NCBI GenBank assembly: GCA_029212885.1
Contig: JARGPC010000001.1
Coordinates: forward strand, 124,001 to 188,000
Direction: 5' to 3'
Length of the DNA stretch: 64,000 nt
Source of the DNA: Coxiellaceae bacterium
GTDB taxonomy: Bacteria > Pseudomonadota > Gammaproteobacteria > Coxiellales > Coxiellaceae
Shown here one piece after another: positions 1 to 7,712 of the stretch. A program made the translations under genes and the position numbers. Below the pieces are notes generated by a model, which saw only the letters and a list, made by a program, of their open reading frames with translations, made no database searches and had not been told where the DNA came from. The first letter of the stretch is position 1, and every line of letters starts with the position of its first letter.

Positions 1-16
1 TAACGAAGGCGTCATC

Positions 17-694
17 ATGCCCGATGACTATAAAGACTACATTTACCGTCTTACTTATTATTTACTTGGCAAGATCGCACATCTAATACCCCGATCTATT
101 TCACCCAACCAAATCACTTTTGCAGCTTTCTCATGCTCAATGATTGCGTGCTTTTTTCTGGTGGTAATACCAGACCCCAGCGCCTTTATTTTATGGTCGG
201 TTTTTAATCTGCTGTGGTACCTGCTCGATGCACTCGATGGCATACATGCTCGCCTAACGCACCAGACATCTGAATATGGCGCCTACCTCGACCACTTTTT
301 AGATACCGGTTACTTTATCTTCATGCTCACCGCATTTGCGATACGCTTTGAGCTGTTCCAACCACTGTACATTTTTATACTGTTGTTACGCAGCACTGCT
401 GCAACCAGTGTGTTTTTAGTTCAAATTCATACGGGTCGCTTATTACTGGGCCGCTTCTCCGGTGGGTTAGAACTGCTATTATTCACTAACTGTATGATTT
501 TAAGCTATTATTTCCCAGGGTTTGACCTAAGCCAACACACCAGTAACCCACACCTACTCTATTGGATTCACGCATTGGGTTTGACCAGCGGTGTCTTTAT
601 GAAGGTAACACTGTGGCTGTATGTGTTTGGTGTGCCAATGACTTTTTTCCAACAGGCACGCTTTGTTAAACGCCATGCAGCGGATCAAGCCTAA
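17..694 (+). CDS. CDP-alcohol phosphatidyltransferase family protein
   Basis: Integral membrane enzyme of 225 aa expected to transfer a phospho-alcohol from a CDP-activated donor in phospholipid synthesis. The complete family signature D-x2-DG-x2-AR-x8-G-x3-D-x3-D is visible at residues 71-96 (D71, D74, G75, A78, R79, G88, D92, D96), all metal and CDP ligands intact. Hydrophobic segments flank it on both sides. Which alcohol it uses (glycerol-phosphate, ethanolamine/choline, inositol) cannot be told; the length and the short N-terminus differ from the PssA found elsewhere in this window. It ends convergently with the Nudix gene, the two stop codons overlapping by a few bases. Confidence 0.85.
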   Translation: MPDDYKDYIYRLTYYLLGKIAHLIPRSISPNQITFAAFSCSMIACFFLVVIPDPSAFILWSVFNLLWYLLDALDGIHARLTHQTSEYGAYLDHFLDTGYFIFMLTAFAIRFELFQPLYIFILLLRSTAATSVFLVQIHTGRLLLGRFSGGLELLLFTNCMILSYYFPGFDLSQHTSNPHLLYWIHALGLTSGVFMKVTLWLYVFGVPMTFFQQARFVKRHAADQA

Positions 695-1497
695 GGTGTT
701 GGGGGTCTGTCCGGTAGAGTTTCCCAAGTCGGAATAGAATGGCTTCGCTGAATTACCTCTAAGTGATCGCGTCTAATAGTGTACTCACTTAATTTATCTA
801 TTGGCACCAACACAACCTCACTGACATCGTCGCCGGCTTTTAATTCGCCAAAAATGCCAGAAACAAATTCATGTTGCGTGATCCGCGCAAAGTAAAACGC
901 ATCCACCGAATGGGCATTCATTTTATTTTGACCTATACCACTGCGTGTTTCTAGCTGCTTAAAACGATTAATAGGCACACGTAAACCTGTTTCCTCTAAA
1001 TGCTCACGCCGCGCTGTGCATGCTAAATTCTTATCATAGTCGTCCGTTAGATTAAGCTCTCTTTGTTCTTCAGCAGTCGCACCCGTTTTTGCCACATCCA
1101 TGGGCTGCATATAACCGCCCGACAGCTCATAACGTTCCTCTTTAGCGTTCCAACACAACAGCACTGAACATTTACCGTCATCACCCTCAACAAACATCGC
1201 GGTATGCGCACCAACAGATGGTGAACGATACGGGCGAATATAATAATCTTTACGGTCACCAGGCTTGCTTGCCACCCCCTCAACATGCATACCAAACATA
1301 CCTGGACGTATACCCTTAGAATTAATCAGACTCACTAGAATTTCTGCACGCCGCTTAACCGACAGCCCCATGAGCAGAGTCGATAGCGCTCCGGCATCTC
1401 TTCTCAAGCTCTCCTCTTTGGAGGTACGCCCATACCAATAAGCCACTAATGCTGTCACTAACACCAAAGCTACTGTTTTGACCCTGCCCGATCTCAT
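691..1497 (-). CDS. Membrane-anchored Nudix hydrolase
   Basis: 268 aa. Residues 6-23 form a hydrophobic N-terminal segment (anchor or uncleaved signal), followed by a soluble Nudix domain. The Nudix box core REHLEETGL is at residues 164-172, so the catalytic Glu pair is present; the Gly-Gly opening the box is at 127-128, which means the loop before the helix carries an insertion of about 20 residues compared with a standard 23-residue box. Nudix enzymes hydrolyse nucleoside diphosphates linked to another moiety; the substrate is not predictable. The ATG is preceded by AGAG at a normal distance. An anchor on a Nudix protein is uncommon. Confidence 0.8.
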   Translation of the reverse strand: MRSGRVKTVALVLVTALVAYWYGRTSKEESLRRDAGALSTLLMGLSVKRRAEILVSLINSKGIRPGMFGMHVEGVASKPGDRKDYYIRPYRSPSVGAHTAMFVEGDDGKCSVLLCWNAKEERYELSGGYMQPMDVAKTGATAEEQRELNLTDDYDKNLACTARREHLEETGLRVPINRFKQLETRSGIGQNKMNAHSVDAFYFARITQHEFVSGIFGELKAGDDVSEVVLVPIDKLSEYTIRRDHLEVIQRSHSIPTWETLPDRPPTP

Positions 1498-1598
1498 GAT
1501 AACTCTCTTTTTTTGGTTATATTTTGACCGAACAGATTAGCGGTGGCGACCACGAATGTCAAACATCTAGAGTAATCGGCTATTTAAAAATTAAGAAA

Positions 1599-2819
1599 TT
1601 ATTCGGTAGTGTTAGCCGCTTTAGCAATCGCTTTATCCATACTGCGCTGATCAACCATCGTAGCTAAGATCAAGAAAGCACAACACGGCACCACAATTAA
1701 CGCAATCGATAGGGGGATTTGGTTGTACGTTTGCATATACGACATAATAAAACTACTCACCGCCCCACCGAGGATTTGCATAAAACCGAAGATCGCACTG
1801 GCCGTTCCGGCCATCATCTTAAATGGACGAAACGCACCAGCATAAGAATTAGGAAACACCATGCTCGAACCAACAATAAAGGTAATCACCGGCACCATAA
1901 TCACATAGATATCAATATAACCGTACAAGCCCAACACGAGCATTAAGATACCCGCCAGCAACATGATACTAAAACCAATAAACAACATACGGTTTAAGCC
2001 TAATCGACCGACAAGAAAAGCATTAATCACCCCGCCGACCATAAAAAACATACCAGCTAATGCGGACACACCACCAAAGCCAATTTCGGACATCCCTACT
2101 ACGCGCTGCAATACGATAGGTAGCGTTGTTAACCAGCACAAAATACCGCCAAAAGTCAGCATGACAAACAGGGTATATCCCATAAACACCTTACTGCTGA
2201 GCAACGTATATATGTTATTCGCTATATGCTTGATTTCCACTTTATGTAAATGCTTGTGCTCGTTGGTTTCTTTCAAAATCGCCAGCACACCAATCAAACT
2301 CACAGCACTATACAAAAACAAAAACTGAAAACAACTGCGCCAACTGCCAGTAAGATGCATAATAATCGCACCAATCAAAGGAGACGAGGCCAGTAAAAAG
2401 ATACGACTAATATCTAAAAATGAGCTTACTTTTGAGAGCTTCTTACCATAATATAAGTCACTTAACACCGAGCGATAAATCGTTGCCGCTGCGCCGGCGC
2501 CAAAGCCTTGCACAAATCGACCGATCTCTAACGTACGTATATGCGTGGTATAAATACAAATCACCGAACCAATCATCGCAATGATAATGCCGACAATTAG
2601 TGGCTTCTTACGCCCCACGCTATCGGATATCGGGCCATAAAATAGATGAGAAACAGCAAAACCAAAAAAGAATAGTGCAATGGTTAACTGAACAGGATGA
2701 ACAGGTACACCCAAGTCTTCACTGATCACTGGCAACGCCGGTAAATATACATCCGAGCTGATCTGCCCCATACAGGAAAGCAGAAACATTAATACGAAAA
2801 ACACAGCTGTTTTGTACAT
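1599..2819 (-). CDS. MFS drug-resistance transporter, Bcr/CflA type
   Basis: 406 aa from the start chosen here. Twelve hydrophobic segments are visible, with the Bcr/CflA-type opening (SSDVYLPALP, residues about 21-30, in the first loop) and the loop 2-3 motif GPISDSVGRKKP typical of major facilitator drug/H+ antiporters. Likely exports small drugs or metabolites across the inner membrane. The open frame extends 66 codons further upstream to 3017, but that extension is encoded by dispersed palindromic repeats and lacks the hydrophobic character of the family, so the start at the codon for MYKTAVFF is preferred. Substrate unknown. Confidence 0.85.
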   Translation of the reverse strand: MYKTAVFFVLMFLLSCMGQISSDVYLPALPVISEDLGVPVHPVQLTIALFFFGFAVSHLFYGPISDSVGRKKPLIVGIIIAMIGSVICIYTTHIRTLEIGRFVQGFGAGAAATIYRSVLSDLYYGKKLSKVSSFLDISRIFLLASSPLIGAIIMHLTGSWRSCFQFLFLYSAVSLIGVLAILKETNEHKHLHKVEIKHIANNIYTLLSSKVFMGYTLFVMLTFGGILCWLTTLPIVLQRVVGMSEIGFGGVSALAGMFFMVGGVINAFLVGRLGLNRMLFIGFSIMLLAGILMLVLGLYGYIDIYVIMVPVITFIVGSSMVFPNSYAGAFRPFKMMAGTASAIFGFMQILGGAVSSFIMSYMQTYNQIPLSIALIVVPCCAFLILATMVDQRSMDKAIAKAANTTE

Positions 2820-2867
2820 TAAAAAACCACCCAGTCGACAGGAAAAGAGCCTGAAGGGTATCATACT

Positions 2868-2893
2868 ACAGGGAGATGTCCATATCTCCCTGT
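2868..2893. repeat. Inverted repeat upstream of the MFS gene
   Basis: Perfect 10-bp inverted repeat ACAGGGAGAT-N6-ATCTCCCTGT, 49 bp upstream of the MFS start. It directly abuts the dispersed repeat cluster and could be part of it or a stem in the 5' leader. No T-run follows, so a terminator is not supported. Confidence 0.6.
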
Positions 2894-2923
2894 CATTGCG
2901 GAACCTTGTCATCCCGCACTGCC

Positions 2924-2972
2924 TTGTCATCCCGGCCTTGAGCCGGGATCCATATATTATCCTGGATGACAA
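2924..2972. repeat. Dispersed palindromic repeat, GTCATCCCGG family
   Basis: Copy of a short interspersed palindrome: TTGTCATCC at one end, GGATGACAA at the other, enclosing a CGGC-TTGA-GCCG hairpin. The same module (TGTCATCCCGG-N-CCCGA-N-CCGGGATCCA) occurs at 3815-3900, 4051-4086, 54264-54301 and, decayed, 54456-54493. A further partial copy, TTGTCATCCCG, lies just before it near 2906. Repeats of this type are widespread in proteobacterial genomes and are mobile non-coding elements. Confidence 0.8.
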
Positions 2973-2975
2973 AAC

Positions 2976-3061
2976 CGTCATTGCGAAGCCTTCGCTAGAA
3001 GGCTGAAGCAATCTCATGACTGAAGCTTAGATTGCTTCGTCGTGAACTCCTCGCAATGACG
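2976..3061. repeat. Dispersed palindromic repeat, GTCATTGCGA family
   Basis: 86-bp element bounded by perfect 11-bp inverted ends CGTCATTGCGA / TCGCAATGACG, with an internal perfect inverted pair GAAGCAATCT / AGATTGCTTC. This is a second repeat family, distinct from the GTCATCCCGG family that abuts it. The epimerase stop codon at 3063 lies immediately next to the element, which suggests insertion right behind the coding region. The complete ends suggest it has not been degraded. Confidence 0.8.
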
Positions 3062-3062
3062 A

Positions 3063-4046
3063 TTACACCAACACCAATTCCATGCACGCTGTTTCAGATT
3101 TTCCCGAGCGCAACCAACGGCAAGCGCCAACAGTGTTAATCGCATTCGGGTGGCTCATCCACGGCTCCACACAAACAAATGGCTTATCCGCCATCGTATA
3201 GGTTTGTATATAAGGAAACATATTCGGATCATCATCTGACCAACAACGCATTGTTATGCAATCACCGCCGGGATACTGCAGCGTAAAAGCATTATCGCCT
3301 GCCACATGTGATAGCTGCTCATTGATTTGTGCATCCGCAGCAGATGCCGGCCACTGTATTGCGGCTTGCTGACCAACAATGTCAGTTAACTGCGCATTAT
3401 ATTGCAAACGGTAATCACTGCGAAAATCCACTTTCACATCCGCTTTGCCACTGCCCACCGGCGGTGTTAAAAAATACGGATGAAAGCCTGCATAGTAAGG
3501 CATATCTTGATCACCTCGATTAACATAAGTTTGCAAGCACGTTAATTTTCCAGGCTCAATGCGGTAGTCCAATGTCACGTCAAACTCGAAGGGATAAATA
3601 GCTCTTGTGTGTTCATTTGCTGTTAATTGCAACACCAATCGTGATGCTTGCTCTGTTATCACTTGCCATGGTAAATACCAAGACACGCCATGGATCTTCA
3701 TTTGATAACGTTGGCCGCTGTATAAATACACGCCCTCTTCGCCATCACGTGATAACCGTGCGCAAATAGGAAAGCAGAATGGCCAACCGCCGATAAGATC
3801 GGCGATGGCTTTTTGACTGGATCCCGGATAAATGACTTCGTCATTTTCCGGGATGACAGTGCCAGAGTTGTCATCCCGGTCCCCGATCCGGGATCCAGTC
3901 AAACAAGTATCATCATGCAAATACAACAACTCCCGTGGGCCGTGCTTGCCGGGCATAACCAATGAACACCCCATACCACCGATGTCCGGCACGAAACTCA
4001 TACAAGTAACACCGTCACTGGCAATAATTTTTTTTATATTATTCAT
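3063..4046 (-). CDS. Aldose 1-epimerase family protein carrying an in-frame repeat insertion
   Basis: 327 aa, galactose-mutarotase-like fold, expected to interconvert alpha and beta anomers of a sugar or sugar phosphate in the cytoplasm. Family marks: FHPYF with the catalytic His in the middle, and CVEPW with the catalytic Glu near the C-terminus. Residues about 49-78 are encoded by a palindromic repeat (3815-3900) of the same family that lies at 4051-4086 just upstream of the start; the family sequence resumes at GGWPFCFP (about 86-93). The frame stays open through the insertion, so a protein with a 29-residue extra surface loop is probably made. The Shine-Dalgarno is poor, perhaps because a repeat abuts the start. 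Confidence 0.8.
   Translation of the reverse strand: MNNIKKIIASDGVTCMSFVPDIGGMGCSLVMPGKHGPRELLYLHDDTCLTGSRIGDRDDNSGTVIPENDEVIYPGSSQKAIADLIGGWPFCFPICARLSRDGEEGVYLYSGQRYQMKIHGVSWYLPWQVITEQASRLVLQLTANEHTRAIYPFEFDVTLDYRIEPGKLTCLQTYVNRGDQDMPYYAGFHPYFLTPPVGSGKADVKVDFRSDYRLQYNAQLTDIVGQQAAIQWPASAADAQINEQLSHVAGDNAFTLQYPGGDCITMRCWSDDDPNMFPYIQTYTMADKPFVCVEPWMSHPNAINTVGACRWLRSGKSETACMELVLV
3815..3900. repeat. Palindromic repeat inserted within the epimerase coding region
   Basis: 86-bp element with perfect 15-bp inverted ends GACTGGATCCCGGAT / ATCCGGGATCCAGTC. It consists of two inverted modules, each of the GTCATCCCGG family, joined by a 10-bp spacer; an internal TGACTTCGTCA hairpin replaces part of one module. 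It is translated in frame as roughly residues 49-78 of the epimerase. This resembles Rickettsia palindromic elements, which also insert inside genes and are retained in the protein. Confidence 0.85.
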
Positions 4047-4050
4047 TTCC

Positions 4051-4086
4051 TGTCATCCCGGCCCCCGAGCCGGGATCCATATATTA
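4051..4086. repeat. Partial palindromic repeat upstream of the epimerase start
   Basis: Half element TGTCATCCCGG-CCCCCGA-GCCGGGATCC followed by ATATATTA, the same continuation seen in the copy at 2924-2972, after which similarity stops. It sits between the S1/P1 nuclease stop and the epimerase start, replacing the normal leader. Confidence 0.75.
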
Positions 4087-4094
4087 CGAATATT

Positions 4095-4979
4095 TTATTT
4101 TTTCTGCTTCAATGTGGTTTTTTTCTTCAAGCCATCTTGTTTAGGCACATTATGATTTAACCAATAAGCAATGCGATAACCTGCCAACACCAACTGTTTA
4201 GCAGATGCTTGGCGTGCCGCTTGACGATAGCTTTTGGTGATTTTGCTATCAAATGGAATGTTATAAGCCGTATCTTTCGCTATATCATAACTGTTACGAG
4301 TCCACACCTTAGGATTTTGCTCAGCTGCTTGTTTTTGTAATGTTGCCCATGGGTATTGCTGCTGTAACTTTTTCGCCAACGCATTAACTTTTTTTAAGTA
4401 TTTCGTGTAGGCAATCCGCGACATGGTTAACAAGCCACCGCCCGCATCCCAATACTGATGCAAATCCTGATACCTGGCATTATCGAGCTTATAGCGCAAA
4501 CCATTTTCATCACCGCGCGGAAAGCGCTTGCTGTATAGCGTAATGCAGTGCATAGGCTGATGTGCATCACCAAATAAATGCACAATAAATGCCAATGCTT
4601 TGCCACGGTTACGACTGGATCGACTATGTTTAAATTGATACTCATTGTATCGCACTGCCCACATCAGACTTTTACGCGGGTAGCGCTCGCCCTTAACGCC
4701 ATCGCGCTCATACGGGTACGCCATAAAGTGCCATTGATTAAAATTATCCACGCCGCGCAAACGCAAAAAATCCGGCCAAGCAGACATGGCCATAAAACGG
4801 TTCACCGGGATTTTACTCTTAGAAAAGATAGCAGAATATTTATTCACGGCCTTTTTAGCAGTCGGCGTTAAATGCGCATATGCAATCGCACCAATCACTC
4901 GATGACCGGTAGCGCCCCATGCCAATACTGAAGCACTGGGCAAACATAAACAAAAAAGCAATAGGCAGCGATATAACAT
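4095..4979 (-). CDS. Secreted S1/P1-type zinc nuclease
   Basis: 294 aa. A signal peptide (residues 1-20) would be cut to leave Trp21 as the N-terminus; in S1/P1 nucleases the mature N-terminal Trp is itself a zinc ligand. Other ligands visible: H26 (WGATGH), D70 (AWPD), H84, and the HLFGDAHQPMH block at 134-144, plus the downstream LHQYWD. The enzyme should cleave single-stranded DNA or RNA and 3'-nucleotides in the periplasm or outside the cell, e.g. for nucleotide scavenging. The C-terminus is Lys-rich. S1/P1 nucleases are common in plants, fungi, trypanosomatids and Legionella-type bacteria. Confidence 0.9.
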   Translation of the reverse strand: MLYRCLLLFCLCLPSASVLAWGATGHRVIGAIAYAHLTPTAKKAVNKYSAIFSKSKIPVNRFMAMSAWPDFLRLRGVDNFNQWHFMAYPYERDGVKGERYPRKSLMWAVRYNEYQFKHSRSSRNRGKALAFIVHLFGDAHQPMHCITLYSKRFPRGDENGLRYKLDNARYQDLHQYWDAGGGLLTMSRIAYTKYLKKVNALAKKLQQQYPWATLQKQAAEQNPKVWTRNSYDIAKDTAYNIPFDSKITKSYRQAARQASAKQLVLAGYRIAYWLNHNVPKQDGLKKKTTLKQKK

Positions 4980-4996
4980 CTGCCTAGCATAACACG

Positions 4997-5575
4997 CTAC
5001 ATCGGTTGAAGCGATCCTGCAGCCACATCAATAACCAGATCTGGCTGTGGGTCCAGACGAGGCGAACCTGCAGACTCTGAAGAAGCCTGGCTACCAGCCA
5101 AAAAGTTTTCCGCCAATGGGTCAGGCACCTGATAACGTCGCTCAAGCTTATTAACAGCCGACACCGCGATAGCACTAACAGCAGCAAAACAAAGCAATGA
5201 AACACCGAGTCTTAGTGCATTAGCACTATCATGCGGAGTATCAGCATTCGCATCATTGACCGAACGAGTCATCGACACAAAAGAAACAGTAGATAGTAAA
5301 GCTAACACAATTGCCCCAAGCATTTGCCAGCTAGTAAAACTATTCGCATGCAATGTTTCGCACACTGACCTCTGCCGACGATAAGCTTCTGGTCGCTGTT
5401 GCTGATTATGCGCATATGCTGCGGCTGACTTTGCCATCACAGCAAATGAGGATAACAACAGAGGTAACTTAATCAATTCATGCTCTCCTGGCTTTGCCAC
5501 TTCCCAACCAATATAAATATCTGTCGCCAATATGGCGAACGATGCAGCTATTGCTGCGTGTGTATTAGATAACAC
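4997..5575 (-). CDS. Four-helix membrane protein, tandem paralogue 3
   Basis: 192 aa, GTG start behind AGGAGAG at 5 bases. Not recognised as a known family. Four hydrophobic segments (about 5-22, 33-53, 82-104, 120-145) and a soluble 45-residue tail. The block HANSFTSWQMLG before the third helix matches PVNSFTKTNLILG in the paralogue at 6109-6639, and the fourth helix (SAIAVSAVNKLERRYQVP) matches its SAAVAHAVDGYSRQVP. Last of three neighbouring genes with the same topology; it begins about 10 bases after the middle gene ends, so the three are probably one transcript. Confidence 0.7.
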   Translation of the reverse strand: MLSNTHAAIAASFAILATDIYIGWEVAKPGEHELIKLPLLLSSFAVMAKSAAAYAHNQQQRPEAYRRQRSVCETLHANSFTSWQMLGAIVLALLSTVSFVSMTRSVNDANADTPHDSANALRLGVSLLCFAAVSAIAVSAVNKLERRYQVPDPLAENFLAGSQASSESAGSPRLDPQPDLVIDVAAGSLQPM

Positions 5576-5585
5576 TATTACTCTC

Positions 5586-6119
5586 CTATGGTGTTGCCGG
5601 CATACGCTGATATCCAGCGTTGTTGCTAGACGATTGATCTACCAATTGCGTTTTATAATCAATAGCAAAACTGGCCGCAGCTGATAACACACTGGTAACA
5701 AAAAGGGTAGCGACTATACCTGCCGCTTTGATGTGATCGCTGCTCCACCTCACATGATTGTCTTCCTGCATATTTCTGTCAGCATAGTAAGCTAAAACAC
5801 CTAACTCAGCAGGAATAGACAGTAAAGCAACTGTTGTAGTTAGCGCTAAAAATGTATTGTTTTTTAAAGTATTGAAAAACACAGACCGCTCAGGTCGGGG
5901 ATACCTCAAACGCGTCTGCTGACGATTTTCATAATGCCAAACAGCTGACGCCACCAACAAACCTGTGGCCACAAAACCTAACGCCACTTTTAACGGCGCT
6001 AATTTCTCCACATGCCCTTGACTGTAATCCCAAACAGTCCAATCACTCGCAGCATTTAATAGCAACCAGCCAGCACCTGCACCAATACCAACACGCTGAT
6101 ATAGATTATTATGCAACAT
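5586..6119 (-). CDS. Four-helix membrane protein, tandem paralogue 2
   Basis: 177 aa from the ATG encoding MLHNNLYQ. The frame is open to 6245, but that extension lies wholly inside the preceding gene, and the chosen start overlaps that gene's stop by 11 bases, typical of translational coupling. Unrecognised family; same plan as its neighbours: helix, short loop, helix, RYPRPERS-type basic loop, NNTFLALTTTVALL as third helix, then a fourth helix ending in FAIDYKTQ and a polar tail. It is the most diverged of the three. Confidence 0.65.
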   Translation of the reverse strand: MLHNNLYQRVGIGAGAGWLLLNAASDWTVWDYSQGHVEKLAPLKVALGFVATGLLVASAVWHYENRQQTRLRYPRPERSVFFNTLKNNTFLALTTTVALLSIPAELGVLAYYADRNMQEDNHVRWSSDHIKAAGIVATLFVTSVLSAAASFAIDYKTQLVDQSSSNNAGYQRMPATP

Positions 6120-6639
6120 AGGCTCGTACCTGAGATTCCACATCGCCATCTTGCAAAAGAGGTACTTCTCTTTCGTTTGGCACTTGGCGAGAATAACCAT
6201 CAACAGCATGTGCAACTGCCGCGCTAACAAGACTGGTGAGTGCAAAAGCAGCTGATGTTTGCATAATTTTGCTTACAATACTGGTAGTGAATGAACCAAA
6301 ATGAACTTCAGTATCATGCGGTCCAATTTTTGCAGTTAAAAATCCTACCCCGACCAATGCAGAAACAGCCAGCAACGCGCCACCCAGTATCAAGTTAGTT
6401 TTAGTAAAGCTATTTACTGGTGTTATTTCAGCAATAACTGGATTCTTTCGCCGTGCTTCTACATGCATAGCTGCAGATGACAACAACGCCACACCACCAA
6501 CATAGGCGAAAGCAACACGGGCGAAAGAATCACTGCTTGGAGCAATAATTTGCCAAGCCACTGCAGTATTAATCATTGCGATACTAGCTGCAGCAGTTAT
6601 CGCTGCGGCTTTTGATGGTACTGGACCCACTACTCTCAC
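6109..6639 (-). CDS. Four-helix membrane protein, tandem paralogue 1
   Basis: 176 aa, unrecognised. Four hydrophobic segments, a basic HVEARRKNP loop after the second, NSFTKTNLILGG at the start of the third, and HAVDGYSRQVP after the fourth, followed by an acidic tail. It is the first gene of the three-gene tandem set and is followed by an overlapping start. With no soluble domain or catalytic motif, a structural or host-membrane role is possible, but nothing in the sequence decides this. Confidence 0.65.
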   Translation of the reverse strand: MRVVGPVPSKAAAITAAASIAMINTAVAWQIIAPSSDSFARVAFAYVGGVALLSSAAMHVEARRKNPVIAEITPVNSFTKTNLILGGALLAVSALVGVGFLTAKIGPHDTEVHFGSFTTSIVSKIMQTSAAFALTSLVSAAVAHAVDGYSRQVPNEREVPLLQDGDVESQVRAYVA

Positions 6640-6703
6640 GTCTTTACTCCCATAAATCCCACTAGATCACGGAGTATAACTTTGTAAAAAAAAATAACAA
6701 GTG

Positions 6704-7639
6704 CTAGATTTTGCGCAGATAAACATCCCGAACTGAATGATCCTTACCCTTGGAGAGGATTAAACGTGCGCGTTGCTTGAAAGGTAGAATATTTTGTTCG
6801 AGATTTAACAGGTTGATTTCATGCCAATAACGCATCGCCATCTTCACTGCTTCTTCACTATTGAGCTGTGAAAAACGGTGAAAATAGGCGGTTGGATCCT
6901 TAAAAGCTTTTGTGCGAAAACTTTGAAAACGTTCAATATACCACTGCTCAATAACCCCGGGGTTTGCATCAACAAAGATACTAAAATCCAAATAATCAGA
7001 AACAAACTGCTGCTGACTGGCGGCCACTTCCGCACCACCGGTTTGTAATATATTTAACCCTTCCAATATCACAATATCCGGTTGATCAACTAACTGAGAT
7101 TCATTAGGCAAAATATCATAGTTATGGTGCGAATATATCGGCACCTGCAGTTCTGTCTTGCCCGATTTTAGATCAGCTAAAAATTGCAATAATCGCGGTA
7201 AATCATAACTCTCAGGAAATCCTTTACGCGACATTAAATTTTGCGCTTCCAGCGTCGCGTTGGGAAAAATAAAACCATCGGTCGGCACCAAAGCGACCCG
7301 CGGATGATCTGACCATTGAGACAGCAACGCCTGTAATACACGTGATGTGGTTGACTTGCCAACAGCCACGCTGCCTGCCACGCCAATCACATACGGCACC
7401 TTCGGTACAGGTCGTGATAAAAACTCACTGGTGGCACCGTGCAATGCTTGCCGTGCAGTGACGTAATAGCTCAATAAACGTGTTAGTGGTAAATAAATAT
7501 CTCGAATTTCTTGCAACGATACCGTTTCGATTTCACCGTGCAACTGATCCAAATCAGCTTCGATTAATGGCATAGGTGTTTCTTTACGCAATTGCTGCCA
7601 TTGCTGGCGATCGAATGAAATATAAGCGGCATTGTTCAT
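6704..7639 (-). CDS. coaA: Type I pantothenate kinase
   Basis: 311 aa, close to the usual 316 of E. coli CoaA. Phosphorylates pantothenate, the first and regulated step of coenzyme A synthesis, in the cytoplasm. The P-loop GVAGSVAVGKSTTS is at residues 86-99 (K95, S96 bind ATP), followed by the family-specific TDGFIFPN and the SHHNYDILP region that contacts pantothenate. It is divergent from tamA, with about 70 bases between them for both promoters. Confidence 0.95.
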   Translation of the reverse strand: MNNAAYISFDRQQWQQLRKETPMPLIEADLDQLHGEIETVSLQEIRDIYLPLTRLLSYYVTARQALHGATSEFLSRPVPKVPYVIGVAGSVAVGKSTTSRVLQALLSQWSDHPRVALVPTDGFIFPNATLEAQNLMSRKGFPESYDLPRLLQFLADLKSGKTELQVPIYSHHNYDILPNESQLVDQPDIVILEGLNILQTGGAEVAASQQQFVSDYLDFSIFVDANPGVIEQWYIERFQSFRTKAFKDPTAYFHRFSQLNSEEAVKMAMRYWHEINLLNLEQNILPFKQRARLILSKGKDHSVRDVYLRKI

Positions 7640-7712
7640 GCGCCAACTTTATCACGAGATTCGTTAATGCGAAAGCTAACGTCAGAACCAGCGACCTGAT
7701 ATACTCCATAAG

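Noticed and set aside
2820..3017. N-terminal extension of 66 codons on the MFS transporter
   Set aside because: It is translated from dispersed palindromic repeats and lacks family similarity; the internal ATG begins the normal first helix.
6120..6245. Longer start for the middle membrane paralogue
   Set aside because: The extension lies wholly within the preceding gene in another frame, and MLHNNL gives the same topology as the neighbours.
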